Assembly (NCBI GenBank): GCA_033398695.1
Contig: CM065819.1
Coordinates: 3,583,501-3,647,500, forward strand
Direction: 5' to 3'
DNA: 64,000 nucleotides
From: Orobanche coerulescens
Lineage: Eukaryota; Streptophyta; Magnoliopsida; Lamiales; Orobanchaceae
The translations under genes and the position numbers were made by a program. How positions within the stretch are numbered: position 1 is the first letter of the stretch; every line of letters starts with the position of its first letter. The notes below the pieces were generated by a model, which saw nothing but the letters and a program-made list of their open reading frames with translations, ran no database searches and was not told the origin of the DNA. Positions 54,614 through 64,000 of this stretch are shown here, one piece after another.

Positions 54614-56752
54614 CTTACATGCAGGCCATCTATGGCAACACCATCACCTGGAGCTCGCAAGTCACCTGCAGATAAGGAACCATCTGCAGAGAAGTCAGAC
54701 TCAGACTCATACAACACTCCTCTAGCTCTGAGATTCAAAAGGAAAACGCCAATAGCAGAGGAGGTAGTGCATGTCACATCATCACTTGAGCCATCTCCAA
54801 AAAGGCCTAGACGCCTTGACTTTCGAGATGCAGAGCAGACACCTTACTCACCTGCACCTGCTCCTATCCCTGATGAAGAGGACCAGCCTGATCACCCAGA
54901 CTTGGTGGCTGAGATTGTTCCTCTGCTGACTCTTCCAAGCATGACAAAAGAGGAAGAGGCAGACCTAATCATCAACATTCCTGAAGCAGGTTACTCCCTA
55001 AATATGCTAGAGAACAGCCCCTTGGAGCTTTCAATTGATCAATTACATCTCGTAAAACACCACTCTCTCAAGGTTTCTTTTATCAATGTTTTTGAAGAAT
55101 GGAAGAACCTAAAGTCTCTTTCATTTAATCAATTACAAACATCTATTGAGAAGAGTAGCTAGGAATACCCCCAGGCTACGGAGCAAGTTATGATGTGTTT
55201 TTGCCATGAGACGAATGTGATTCTAATGCTCCAGGAGAACTGGTTCATGTCAAATTTCAAAATCAACATGGACCACTTCGTCCTTTTAGTAATGGAGGGT
55301 GTATCGGGAGGGAAGGTAGATGAAGGTGAAGTTGAAAAGGAGAAAGGAATAATAATAGAAGAAGTTGTGGAGGAAGAAAAAGTAGAAGGAGAAGAAGAAG
55401 AAAAAAATAGTTGAAAAATAATCTAAAGAGGTTAAAGTCGAAAATACAGAAGAGTTGGAAGAAGATGAAGAAGAAGAGGTTGTATAGGAGGAAGAAAAGG
55501 AAGATGAGAAGGAAGAAGAAAAGAAAGAAGAAGATGATGATGATGAAGAAGAGAAGAAGGAGGGTGCTGGAGAAAAAGATAATGCAGACGAGCCTGGGCC
55601 ACCTGATCAAGCCCCCAGCTCAGATCAATCCGGAGAAGAGGATGACGGATTGGGGACATCTGATAAAACCCCATATGATCAGCCTCCTGCAGACAGGAGT
55701 CTGCAGTAAGACAGGTCGACGGCCAACCGACCTGCAGCCATAGAAGGATCTGGAGACCACTCCCCTCAGGCAACACCTGTCTCATCTGAGATGGCTGACC
55801 TGATCAAGCATCTTGTTGAAGAGAGAGTTGCTCAGCTCATAGCAACAGAGATCAAACCTGACCACCAATCCCTTACTGCTAAAATTGACACTTTACTACA
55901 GAAGAATGTCCCTCAAACTCCTCCTACCAATTCCAAAATTCCTCTAGGCATGTATGATTGAATGTCGAGAGTTGAACAACAGTTAACTATTCTGGTTGAT
56001 GCTGGCAAAAAGGGGGAAGATAGAGGAAATGGGGAAGTAAGAGGTTAGGGGGAACTAAATCTGCAAGATCAAATCATCCAACCCTTCAGGCAAGCAGAAG
56101 ATGTTGTTGTGGTAGTCAGAAAGTAGCTAAGGACCAAAGCAAGGAATGAACTCTCTCTAATTCAAGCTGGGACTTCTGGTCTGAAGAGAAAAGAGTTAGC
56201 TGCTCCTGCTCCTGCTGATGACCAACCAGCAGCTAAGAAGAGGAGAACAAGAATAGGGGACGAAGAGAGATATGAATGGGAGGGCAAAGAGCTTTGGCAC
56301 GTTGAGGAATTCTACCTGCTGAATTTTTTCCAATTTGGGGAGAGTCAAAGAAGCAGTTCATAGAGAAGTACTATCTCTGGGAATTACTCTAGAATAAAGA
56401 CTACTCCCCACAGCATACGTTCATCAACTACATGGACTCAACATGGCCAACTCTATAGGCCATCCAAAGAAAACATGCAAAGGAATGGGATGCCTACCCC
56501 ATGATCCCCTTGTTCGGACCTGAAGAACCTCCTACATTGATGAGCAATGAGTTGGATGAGCTGGCCCTATAGAAGGAGATTAGGAAGAACTGTGAGGAAC
56601 ATAAATTCTCATCTAGAGAAGAACAAGAGTTTGCCTCTCTTGTTATCAGAATGAAGTATGGCCTAGCACCAGTCAACAAGAGACCTATTGGTGCAAAGCT
56701 GTGTAGGCCTCCTAAGCAGCCTGTCAGAAGAGGCAGAGGAATAGGCATGTAG
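54614..56752 (+). pseudogene. SIRE-type ORF2, C-terminal part, decayed
   Basis: It resumes RPSMATPSPGARKSPADKEP (54625 on) and continues with a Pro/Ser-rich segment, a stop at 55160, a strongly acidic Glu/Asp run (about 55315-55560), then SSEMADLIKHLVEERVAQLI and DTLLQKN, which look coiled-coil forming. It has a basic KRKELAAPAPADDQPAAKKR block near 56180-56250 and a basic Arg/Gly end (RPPKQPVRRGRGIG) at a stop, 56750-56752. Stops and frame changes occur throughout. The highly charged frames at 55190-55785 on other frames are shadows of this one. Lineage is by position and layout; function unknown. Confidence 0.6.
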
Positions 56753-57015
56753 GAGTTTGTATTTTACTTGTATTTTACTATTTTGGAATTTACTTGTAAA
56801 TTTTGAATTAATTGTAAAAAAATTCTGTATTTTGTTCATTCAAAAAACACTGTACTTGTAAAACATCTCTGAAGGATTTTATAACAGTCATTTGAATGAC
56901 AACCACTAGTTGTCTCAAAAGAAGACTGGGTTTGATTTGTTTTGTCTTGCACTTGATCATGTGCAGACTTGTCATTTGAATATTTTGTTTTGCCATCATA
57001 AAAATAGTGGGAATT
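56753..57015 (+). other. 3' untranslated region and polypurine tract, SIRE-type element
   Basis: Non-coding. TAAAAATAGTGGGAATT at 56999-57015, next to the LTR, is the likely polypurine tract, less purine-pure than usual. Confidence 0.6.
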
Positions 57016-58656
57016 TGTTAGGAATACTAATTAGATTCTGATGATGTCATCCCTGTATTTGTTTATTCAAATATATATTTTAAGTACTCGGCAAAATGTA
57101 AAGAAGAACCAAATGAGTATCTTCTATAGGCCATATTATGTATAGTTGAATACTTGGCAAAATTTAAAGAAGAACCAAATGAGTATCTTCTATAGGCCAT
57201 GTAAGTTAGGCTTAAAAATCGGCTAAGTATAAATCACAGACAAGTTAAATATCAGACAAGTCTTGGTCAAATAGATACATCAGAGAGGTTTCACCAAACA
57301 CTGCAGAAAGCCGAGTTGCAGACAAGTTTAATCAGAGAAGTCTTGGTCAACTCAACTGTTCAGAAAAGGTTGACCACAGACGACTTATCATCAGACAACG
57401 TTCTGTAGAAAGTGTTTTATAAGAGAAGTCCTGGTCAAAATATTTATCAGAGAAGTTTGACCAAACTGCAATCAAGTGATCAGATGGAGTCCAGCCAACT
57501 AAAGTTTGACCATCAGATCAGATAAGTTCATCAGATCAGAAGACTTTTCAGATCAGAGAAGATTCGTCGGGACAGAGAACTTCATCTCAGAGAAGTTACA
57601 TCAGAGAAGTTCGACATCAGATAAGGATGACTGTACGAGATCAGATAAGTGATCAGCCAAGTAATCGAGTCCACGTCAGCATGTGTTGAAAATTCAATAA
57701 ACACAGAAAGTTACATGCAGGCGTAAAGAGACAAACTGGAGAGATTCCTAGAAACCAATGAATTAAATATTCATAGAGACCCACCTCTGAAGACTTTAAG
57801 CATATTATAATCTAAAGATTCGGCGCTACAACATGAAAGTCTTCACAATGGTCGGAAATGGATTAAAATAAGGAAATCCAACCTTATAACGTTCGGAAAG
57901 AAAAACAAAGAAATCTATTTCTCCAACGGACGGATTTGTTACAGGAAATGCAACAGCTATGAAAGGAAGCTCAAGGATCGAGGTATATAATTATATATAT
58001 ATATATATATATATACCTGAAGACTTGAATTGAGCAAAGTATGATGCGAACAACACTTACAAGCAAACAAACCAATCAAAGCAAACAAAGCGAACAATAG
58101 CATCGTGAAGAGCAAGAAGTTCAAAAGTTCTTATTTGAAGAAGCTATTAGTTGGAGAAGACAAACCACTCGTGTCCTTAAACGTGAATTCGGGGTACTTC
58201 ACTGGTTGAAGTTTGAAAGGCTGTAAAGGAATCCAAGGATCATAGATCAAGAGGTGCAAGGCAGCCAAAGGAAGTTGCAACGGCAAGGAATTCCACTGGT
58301 TGGAAGATGTTGTAATTGGTTGAATCCTGTAATATTTATCACTTGTTGAGAATTATAGTGAATTCATCTCCAACTGGTTTGGAGAAAAGTGGATTAGTAG
58401 AGGATTACCCCGCATCTGAGACCACTACAATTGCATGCGTGTTTTACTGCTTTAATCATCATACTTACCTACTGCATAAGTATTTACTGTTCCATTGTTT
58501 AATTATTTGCTATTGTCATCAGCTGACTTCCGCTTACCTGTCTATAGACGACTTCAAGTCATCTGTACATATCAGCTGAGAAACTCCTAACCCTTTATGG
58601 AAAAGAGTTTCAATAAGTCTATTCACCCCCACCCCCCTCTAAACTTATTCCTGACA
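57016..58656 (+). repeat. 3' LTR of SIRE-type copia element (1641 bp)
   Basis: It starts TGTTAGGAATAC and ends TTATTCCTGACA, near-perfect inverted termini. CACCCCCACCCCCCTCT just before the end is usual for copia LTR ends. It contains many ATCAGAGAAGTT / ATCAGATAAG repeats (57270-57660) and a (TA)n run at 57987-58014 before TATATACCTGAAGACTTG, the probable TATA region. There is no partner LTR in the window. Confidence 0.85.
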
Positions 58657-59195
58657 ACTTGTGACCTACAAGATCCAGATCCATATCCGTCGGATCTGCG
58701 GCTCTACGGATCTGGTCCATGGATCCCTATTTTAAGCTAAAATAATACTTAAAATGACGCAATAATAATATCACACAACTATAAAAAAATCAAAACAAAT
58801 CAGCAACACAAGCATCATATCACGAGCTACTGTCATGTTCATGAGATAAGTCACATCACATCACAAAAAAATCAAAAAAAAATCCAAAACATTACACAAA
58901 TATATTCGTCCAAAGTCACATCACATCACATCACAAAATAAGTTTTCACGATCAACTAATCATGAGTCCATGAAAACAAAAATTTGAAATATAAAATACA
59001 GATATTTATATATAATGTAGATCCGCGGGTCGGATCTGGATCTAAAAAGTTAAGACCCAGATCCGTTCTGTAAAATATTATAGATCCAGATCCAACCCGG
59101 ATCCGACGGGTCTAAAAATATGAGATTCAGATCCTCGAAAATGGATCTGGCTTTGCGGATCTGGACAAGATCCAAGACCCATTGCCATCTCTAAG
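58657..59195. mobile_element. hAT-like non-autonomous fragment (GATCCAGATCC-rich)
   Basis: The right end reads CCCATTGCCATCTCTA (to 59195), the reverse of TAGAGATGGCAATGGG, which resembles ends of plant hAT elements. The body is rich in AGATCC/GGATCT in both orientations at each side (58669-58730 and 59025-59175) with an A-rich middle. The left end is missing, probably replaced by the SIRE LTR insertion. No transposase. Confidence 0.45.
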
Positions 59196-59296
59196 AAGGA
59201 CTCTCATTATAATCCATATATAAAGGCCCCCTCTCTCAGTGTTATGAATACAATTGATGATTAATATTTACAGCTTTCTTACTTTCTCCTATAACA
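59196..59296 (+). repeat. 3' end of a copia 5' LTR (element G)
   Basis: A TATA box (CATATATAAAGG, about 59214-59225) is followed by ACAGCTTTCTTACTTTCTCCTATAACA and then CGTTATCAGCATG. The TATAACACGTTATCAGCA junction is one I recall from a group of plant copia elements. The LTR start lies left of the hAT fragment or is lost. Confidence 0.5.
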
Positions 59297-60478
59297 CGTT
59301 ATCAGCATGTAGCTCTAGAAGATTTTACAAAGTTCCAAAAAGAAAAAGAAAATCAGACTAAACCCTAGCCAAACCCTCACCGCCGGACCTCTGCTTGCAC
59401 ACCGTTGTGTCTAGCCCGTGAGACCACTGCCGCATCCTACCGCACACCGCCATGTCCAGCACGCCTGACCTATGCCGCACCCTGCCGCATCCTGTCGCAC
59501 ACCACTGCATCCAGCTTACCGGACCCCTACCACATACTTCCGGACACCGATTAGTCCGACCGAACCCCTACCGCACTATGCAGTGATCGACCTTGATCGA
59601 CTACTGCTGCACTCTGCCGTGATCGATCCTGATCGGCACTTGCCGCAGCAATCCGACCCACCCCGATCGCCCTGCTTAGCCAGTCCACCCGTGCCGGTCG
59701 TGCTCCGCATCCGTCCCGATCCGACCCATCCGTGATCGACTCTTCTCGGCCCCTGCCGACAGTCTGCCCGTGCCGATCATGCTCTGCATCTATCCCCATA
59801 CGACCCAGCCGTGATCGACCCTGCTCAGACCACCTGCCCGACCAATCCGTGACAAGCACTGCCTTCCGCGTCCGACCCGATCAAGCCCAGATCATCCGCG
59901 CCGACCTCCTTCACTCGCTACCCATTCCGACCAGCCGAAACGATCCAGTTGAAAGTCTCGGTATTGATTAAATTTATGATTTTATGAAACCACCAAAATT
60001 GCGCCCCCAGTTTCACATCGTCGCATAGAGTACCAATCGGTAGATCAGAGCATACCACCAATTGCTCCATATCACTACTTAATTTCATAATCGGAGTAAT
60101 TATCTAAACTTATCCCTATTTCAATTCTCTCTTTTCAGGGATTTTTTTTGGGGCATGCGTTATTGAGTTCTTTATTTCCAATGCACTTTGCGATAGATGA
60201 GACCGCGAGAGAAGTCGGTATCTTTGCATGTCGAATAAAAATATGTGACGATCCTAAGGGACTCACGAAATTAGTGAAAGTCGATACTTGTGGTTGTTGC
60301 ATATACCACGTATCTGGGTATGATTTGATATCGCCATTTTTGTCGACTTTAGTAACAACAATTAAGGGAAGTATATCGAGTAACAATTATGTTACACGTT
60401 TTTAAAGCATCGATTGTGACTGTTTACATTGTCACTGAAAATCCAACAAGACTAACTTCCTCTTGTTTATATCTTGTA
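59297..60478 (+). other. Leader of copia element G
   Basis: A GC-rich first part (59340-59940), with repeated CTGCCGCATCC, CGATCCGAC and GATCGACC words, gives long chance frames on both strands. The second part is AT-richer. CTCTCTTTTCAG (60128-60139) and ATATCTTGTAG (60469-60479) could be splice acceptors before gag. The 60148-60405 frame has no recognisable domain. Confidence 0.4.
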
Positions 60479-61547
60479 GATAGCACAAAGCTTCAATACT
60501 CACCCGAAGGCCAAAATCCTTGACCATGCTGGTAAGGAGTACCATAGGTGGGTCTTAGACGTTCGCTTGCCATTCGTCGGTAAGAGATTTACTACCTCCA
60601 TCTTTCCCTCTAATGAGCCTGCCGCTCAAGAACCAAGTGAGGAAACCAAGGCTAATGCACTGATGTACTTGCGAAGACATATACATCTGTTGTTGAAAAA
60701 GTGTTACATGAATTTGCAAACCCTCAAAGAACTATGGGATACACTCGAACAACATTTCAGTAATGTGCATGATCAGGACTTCCCCGAATTGCAACTTCAG
60801 TGGGAGAAAATTTAGTTCTTGAATTATGCGAATGAGGAGGCGTATAATCAAGATATCCTCGATATTTATGCTGATTTTGGTTTTTATGGTGTCAAGAAGA
60901 CTGATCAAGACTTGATCGAAAAGACTCTTAACACGTTTCCCATGGGAGCAAGTGTGATTGCTCATCAACTGCGCGTTGCTTATGAGGAAGGGAGAATTAA
61001 ATTTTTTAGTGACCTTATCTCCCACCTTGTGAAAAAAGGAAGGCACCATGAGATCATTCTCAACAACAATGCATGCCTAATTGGTACGAAGCCGATTCCA
61101 AAAGTGAATCAGGCGACCCACAGGAAGGCACCATGACAAAATAGAAAAGACAATGATGCTCAGTTTTTGCAAGCACCATGTGTGCATGACTCGAGCAAGC
61201 AAATGAAAAGATGAGGTCGTCATTCCAATGTGTGGAAGAGGTAAGGTGGCTCGTCCGCCGGTCCTAGTGGAGCCCAACCGCATGGACCACCTCCTACTAC
61301 CGGGAATGGACCCACTCCAAAGGATGGCCGGAATTGCTATACTTGCGGTTCAAAAAAGCATACTTAACATAATTGCAAGGCACCAAAGAACATCCAAGCC
61401 TACTACAAGTAATATAAACAGTACTTGATTCAAGAGTTGAATTAAATGGAGGAAGATAATGAGAATATGGAGGTTAACCATGTTGAGATCACTCCTATCA
61501 CTATTTCGGACAAAGACCAGCATTTGGATGTTGCTGACTTTGACTAG
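60479..61547 (+). pseudogene. Copia gag (UBN2 type), broken (element G)
   Basis: The frame reads AQSFNTHPKAKILDHAGKEY, then HRWVLDVRLPF, ALMYLRRHIHLLLKK and LKELWDTLEQHFSNV, a UBN2-type capsid. A stop at 60813-60815 separates it from LEKTLNTFPMGASVIAHQLR-like sequence (60819-61136), where Leu is Ile in EKTLNTF. After 61137 the frame shifts. The zinc knuckle at 61335-61376 keeps CX2CX4HX4C spacing (CYTCGSKKH...HNC) but carries a TAA stop between His and Cys. The gag tail ends HLDVADFD at 61547. The element would package its own RNA. This copy cannot. Confidence 0.8.
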
Positions 61548-62400
61548 ATCATTGTAATTTAACTAGTTTTTACGCTTTGGTTATGTTTTGTCTTGTTTCT
61601 AGTTTTCCGTTTGAGAACTACTTTGGAATTTTCTATGAACGTAATAAAGTTGGCCATAATGAATAAAAGTATATTAATTGTTGTGATTGTGCAAAAACTA
61701 ATTTTATTTTTTCCTTCAAATAGCATGTTTGGTTTGGTTTGTTACAAAATAATTTCTCAATAAGAATTTCTTGGTAATCTGATGCACTGGTAGATTTTAT
61801 CAAAAACTTTTAATCATGACCAGGCTCATCCGTCATGGTATTTGTTTATGCTTTGAAAGTTCAAAAGGGATCAGTGGTTTTTAAACAACCTTAGCTGTAC
61901 CGACAATCCTACTTTCTCTGCATGTCTACCAAGTTAGAGTTACCAAAAGGATTATTGGTCAAGTATAAATCGAACACCCCAATACATTTTAAAATGTTTA
62001 GACGCTCCTATGGCCATCATTGCCATATTACTACTTCAATGATAATGCCTTTGAAAACGCTTCAACCTTGCTCTATCACTCAAAAATAAGGAAATACCAA
62101 AATAGAAACTTGAAACGAGTACTACGATCTGAGTTTAATGATCCAGAAAGTGCAAGACCTATAGGTGGAAAGATGCGGAAATCTAGTTTCCAGAACAAGT
62201 GACCGTTCATCCATTGACTTTATAACAAAGTAGTTGTTGTTGTTCTAGTGAATAAAGGTCAAGCTGCACGGAAATTATTTTGAGCGATTGTGCTAACTTT
62301 GATCCTAACCAACTTGGTCGAATTTTCCCAAACTCGAAGTTATTGAGTTTTTGCTATGTCTTTCATCACAAGACTAATCGAGTTTCATGTTTTATTATAG
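61548..62400 (+). other. Gag-pol spacer, element G
   Basis: An AT-rich stretch without a gene. AATAAAG (61640) and GAATAAAAG (61661) resemble poly(A) signals. The 62020-62202 frame is unrecognised and probably chance. Confidence 0.45.
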
Positions 62401-62477
62401 ATGTCTCGTGGCAAAATTGAGTGCCTTACTGATAGTGGAACAACCCACACTATTTTTCGGGGATATTGTGCCATACA
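62401..62477 (+). pseudogene. Copia protease start, element G (cut by CACTA end)
   Basis: The frame reads SRGKIECLTDSGTTHTIF. DSGTTH (62431-62448) is the active-site segment of copia aspartic proteases. Fifteen codons later the CACTA terminus at 62478 interrupts it. The rest of pol would lie beyond the window. Confidence 0.75.
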
Positions 62478-62496
62478 CACTACTACAAAATACCCA

Positions 62497-62790
62497 CTTA
62501 ACAGCGGACAATTAACAGCGGTTATCTTAAAACCGCTGTTAAATTTGTGCGGTGGCACAGTTCGTAAATATTATGAAAAATTAACAGCGGTTAAAAAAGA
62601 AACCGCTGTTAAATTAAGAAGTTAACGGCGGTTTTTGTCCACCCGCTGTTAAAATCCGCCAATTAACGGCGGTTATTAAGCAACCGCCGTTAATTTTTCC
62701 TATTTTACGGCGGCTACTTTAAAACCACCGTTCGTTTTCCTCTTCTAACAGCGGTTACTTGAAAACCGCTGTTAATATTCCATTTAATTA
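62497..62790. repeat. Subterminal TTAACAGCGG / CCGCTGTTAA hairpin array
   Basis: About twelve copies of TTAACAGCGG (or TTAACGGCGG) occur in both orientations, mostly as facing pairs, such as TTAACAGCGGTT...AACCGCTGTTAA at 62512-62542, 62580-62614, 62660-62694 and 62745-62776. Each pair can fold as a hairpin. Dense subterminal repeats bind CACTA transposition proteins. Confidence 0.8.
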
Positions 62791-63945
62791 CAGCGTTTCT
62801 TTCTTTCTTTTTTTCTTTCTTCTTTTTTCCTTTCTTTCTTCCTACGCTTGTGACTCCGCGACTTTTCACAGGCGACCCGCGACCTCCGGTGACCTCGTGA
62901 CCCCCGCGACCTCCGGCAACCTCGTGACCCCCGCGAACTCTGGCGACCTCGCGACCCCCGCAACCTCCTCGGCGTTTCGCAATCGACCACCGCGAATTAT
63001 TTGGTAATTATTCCGAACTCTCTTCTTTGTTCCTATTTGGTAATTTTATCTAGTCTTTTAAGGATTGTTGTGTGATGGTTAATGTGAGTGTTGTGTGTGT
63101 ATGTGCATGTATAGGTGTGGCAGTGTGTGTGCGTGCAGTGTGTGTGTGTATTGTGTGTGGCAGTATGTGTGTGTGTATTGTGTGTATGGCAGTGTGTGTA
63201 TTGTGTGTGGCAGTGTGTGTGTGTGTATTGTGTGTGGCAGTGTGTGTGTGTGTATTATGTTTGTTTGTGTTGTGTGTATTGTTTGTGTGTAATGTAGTTT
63301 TACATGTTATTTTCTTCTTGTTTGTCGTATAATTTAATCGATTTAGTTTAAAACCGCTGTTAATATTCCATTTAATTACAACGTTTCTTTCTTTCTTTTT
63401 TTCTTTCTTCTTTTTTCTTTTCTTTCTTCCTACGCTTGTGACTCCGCGACTTTTCACAGGCGACCCGCGACCTCCGGCGACCTCGTGACCCCCGCGACCT
63501 CCGGTGACCTCGTGACCCCCGCGAACTCCGGCGACCTCGCGACCCCCGCAACCTCCTCGGCGTTTCGCAATCGACCACCGCGAATTATTTGGTAATTATT
63601 CCGAACTCTCTTCTTTGTTCCTATTTGGTAATTTTATCTAGTCTTTTAAGGATTGTTGTGTGATGTTTAATGTGTGTGTTGTGTGTGTATGTGCATGTAT
63701 AGGTGTGGCAGTGTGTGTGCGTGCAGTGTGTGTGTGTATTGTGTGTGGCAGTGTGTGTGTGTGTGTGTGGCAGTGTGTGTGTGTGTATTGTGTGTGGCAG
63801 TGTGTGTGTGTGTATTGTGTGTGGCAGTGTGTGTGTGTGTGTGTGTGTATTGTGTTTGTTTGTGTTGTGTGTATTGTTTGTGTGTAATGTAGTTTTACAT
63901 GTTATTTTCTTCTTGTTTGTCGTATAATTTAATCGATTTAGTTGA
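62760..63945 (+). repeat. 588-bp tandem duplication with (GT)n tracts in CACTA
   Basis: AAACCGCTGTTAATATTCC starts at about 62763 and 63351. Each unit has a (CTTT)n run, GCGACCTCCGGCGACC-type 24-30-bp repeats, ACCGCGAATTATTTGGTAAT, and a long GTGTGTGT...GGCAGTGTGTGT tract, ending TAATCGATTTAGTT. Long open frames here (63072-63332, 63660-63927 and their reverse) are low-complexity translations of the repeats. Confidence 0.85.
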
Positions 63946-64000
63946 GTGTGCGTGTTTAATTATGTGTGTTGCTTTTGACAACACTATTTTGTGGAACACG

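Larger units (their letters stand above)
46082..58656 (+). mobile_element. SIRE/Maximus-type copia element, 3' half
   Basis: Only the part from mid reverse transcriptase to the 3' LTR is present: reverse transcriptase/RNase H to 47524, a second ORF (48039-48864 continued 54614-56752), and the 3' LTR 57016-58656. A CACTA element (48865-54613) interrupts the ORF2. The left edge is the LTR of the Tekay-like element, which inserted into reverse transcriptase. The missing 5' half is not recognisable left of that element. A second ORF after pol and LTRs over 1.5 kb are features of the SIRE/Maximus lineage. Confidence 0.85.
62478..64000 (+). mobile_element. CACTA transposon, left end (runs off the window)
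   Basis: It starts CACTACTACAAAATACCC, a classic CACTA terminus. The preceding ACA (62475-62477) would be the 3-bp target duplication. A hairpin-rich subterminal array (62497-62790) and a 588-bp tandem duplication follow. No transposase is reached before the window ends. Confidence 0.85.

Noticed and set aside
55190..55785. Lys/Glu-rich and Leu-rich frames as separate genes
   Set aside because: They are other-frame shadows of the acidic run of the SIRE-type ORF2.
48039..56752. A true viral envelope gene
   Set aside because: No signal peptide, membrane span or fusion-type segment is visible; only its position is env-like.
59472..59971. GC-rich frames at 59472-59971 on both strands
   Set aside because: Repeated CCGCATCC/GATCCGAC words give chance frames; no domain or conserved start is seen.
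63050..63927. Cys/Val-rich or His/Thr-rich frames as secreted peptides
   Set aside because: They are (GT)n repeats read in different frames.

Overview
The window is almost wholly plant transposable-element DNA. The evidence is nested LTR retrotransposons with plant-type primer-binding sites (tRNA-iMet and tRNA-Asp complements), a SIRE/Maximus-type copia element with a second ORF, Tekay/Del-like chromovirus pol, two CACTA transposons and a captured plant P4-ATPase exon. No complete ordinary host gene, tRNA, rRNA or CRISPR array was found. It looks like an intergenic block of a large, repeat-rich angiosperm genome. The species cannot be told from the sequence.

Left part (1-4947): the 3' part of a plus-strand gypsy LTR ends at 855. 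It is followed by several short tandem arrays, a decayed gag start (2936) and an internal fragment of a minus-strand gypsy element that stops 20 bases into its LTR. Nested block (4948-33036): a gag-only copia element is arranged LTR-internal-LTR-internal. Its second LTR (8400-9180 plus 22634-22967) is split by a minus-strand, Athila-like non-autonomous element (9181-22628, target duplication TTTGT). That element is itself split by a minus-strand pol-less gypsy derivative (LARD) with 3.1-kb LTRs (11426-19940, duplication GATAT). A plus-strand LARD of the same family (22971-31623, duplication CAATA) sits exactly between copia LTR2 and the second copia internal region.

Middle (33037-46081): a gag-bearing, pol-less gypsy remnant (33344-34712 plus the start of its LTR), an AT-rich stretch full of microsatellites that ends as a minus-strand LTR terminus (37128), then a minus-strand Tekay-like element (37129-46081) with recognisable but broken gag, protease, reverse transcriptase, RNase H, integrase and chromodomain-like tail.

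Right part (46082-64000): the 3' half of a SIRE-type copia element (reverse transcriptase, RNase H, ORF2, 3' LTR to 58656). A CACTA element (48865-54613) sits inside its ORF2 and carries a tandemly duplicated exon of an ALA3-like phospholipid flippase. Then come a hAT-like fragment and a second copia element with gag and protease start, cut at 62478 by another CACTA end whose subterminal hairpins and 588-bp duplication run to the window edge.

The most notable pattern is shared design among unrelated LTRs. Four families (copia, Athila-like, LARD gypsy, Tekay-like) each carry an array of a different short palindrome directly upstream of the TATA box. Three or four gypsy families also share a C/G-run hairpin beside a conserved ACTTGCACTAG...GCTAACCCC block, and a conserved GTAAGTCTC / TTTCAG-T-ATG pair that looks like a leader intron before gag. 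All reading was by eye: homology names are family-level recognitions, not database results.
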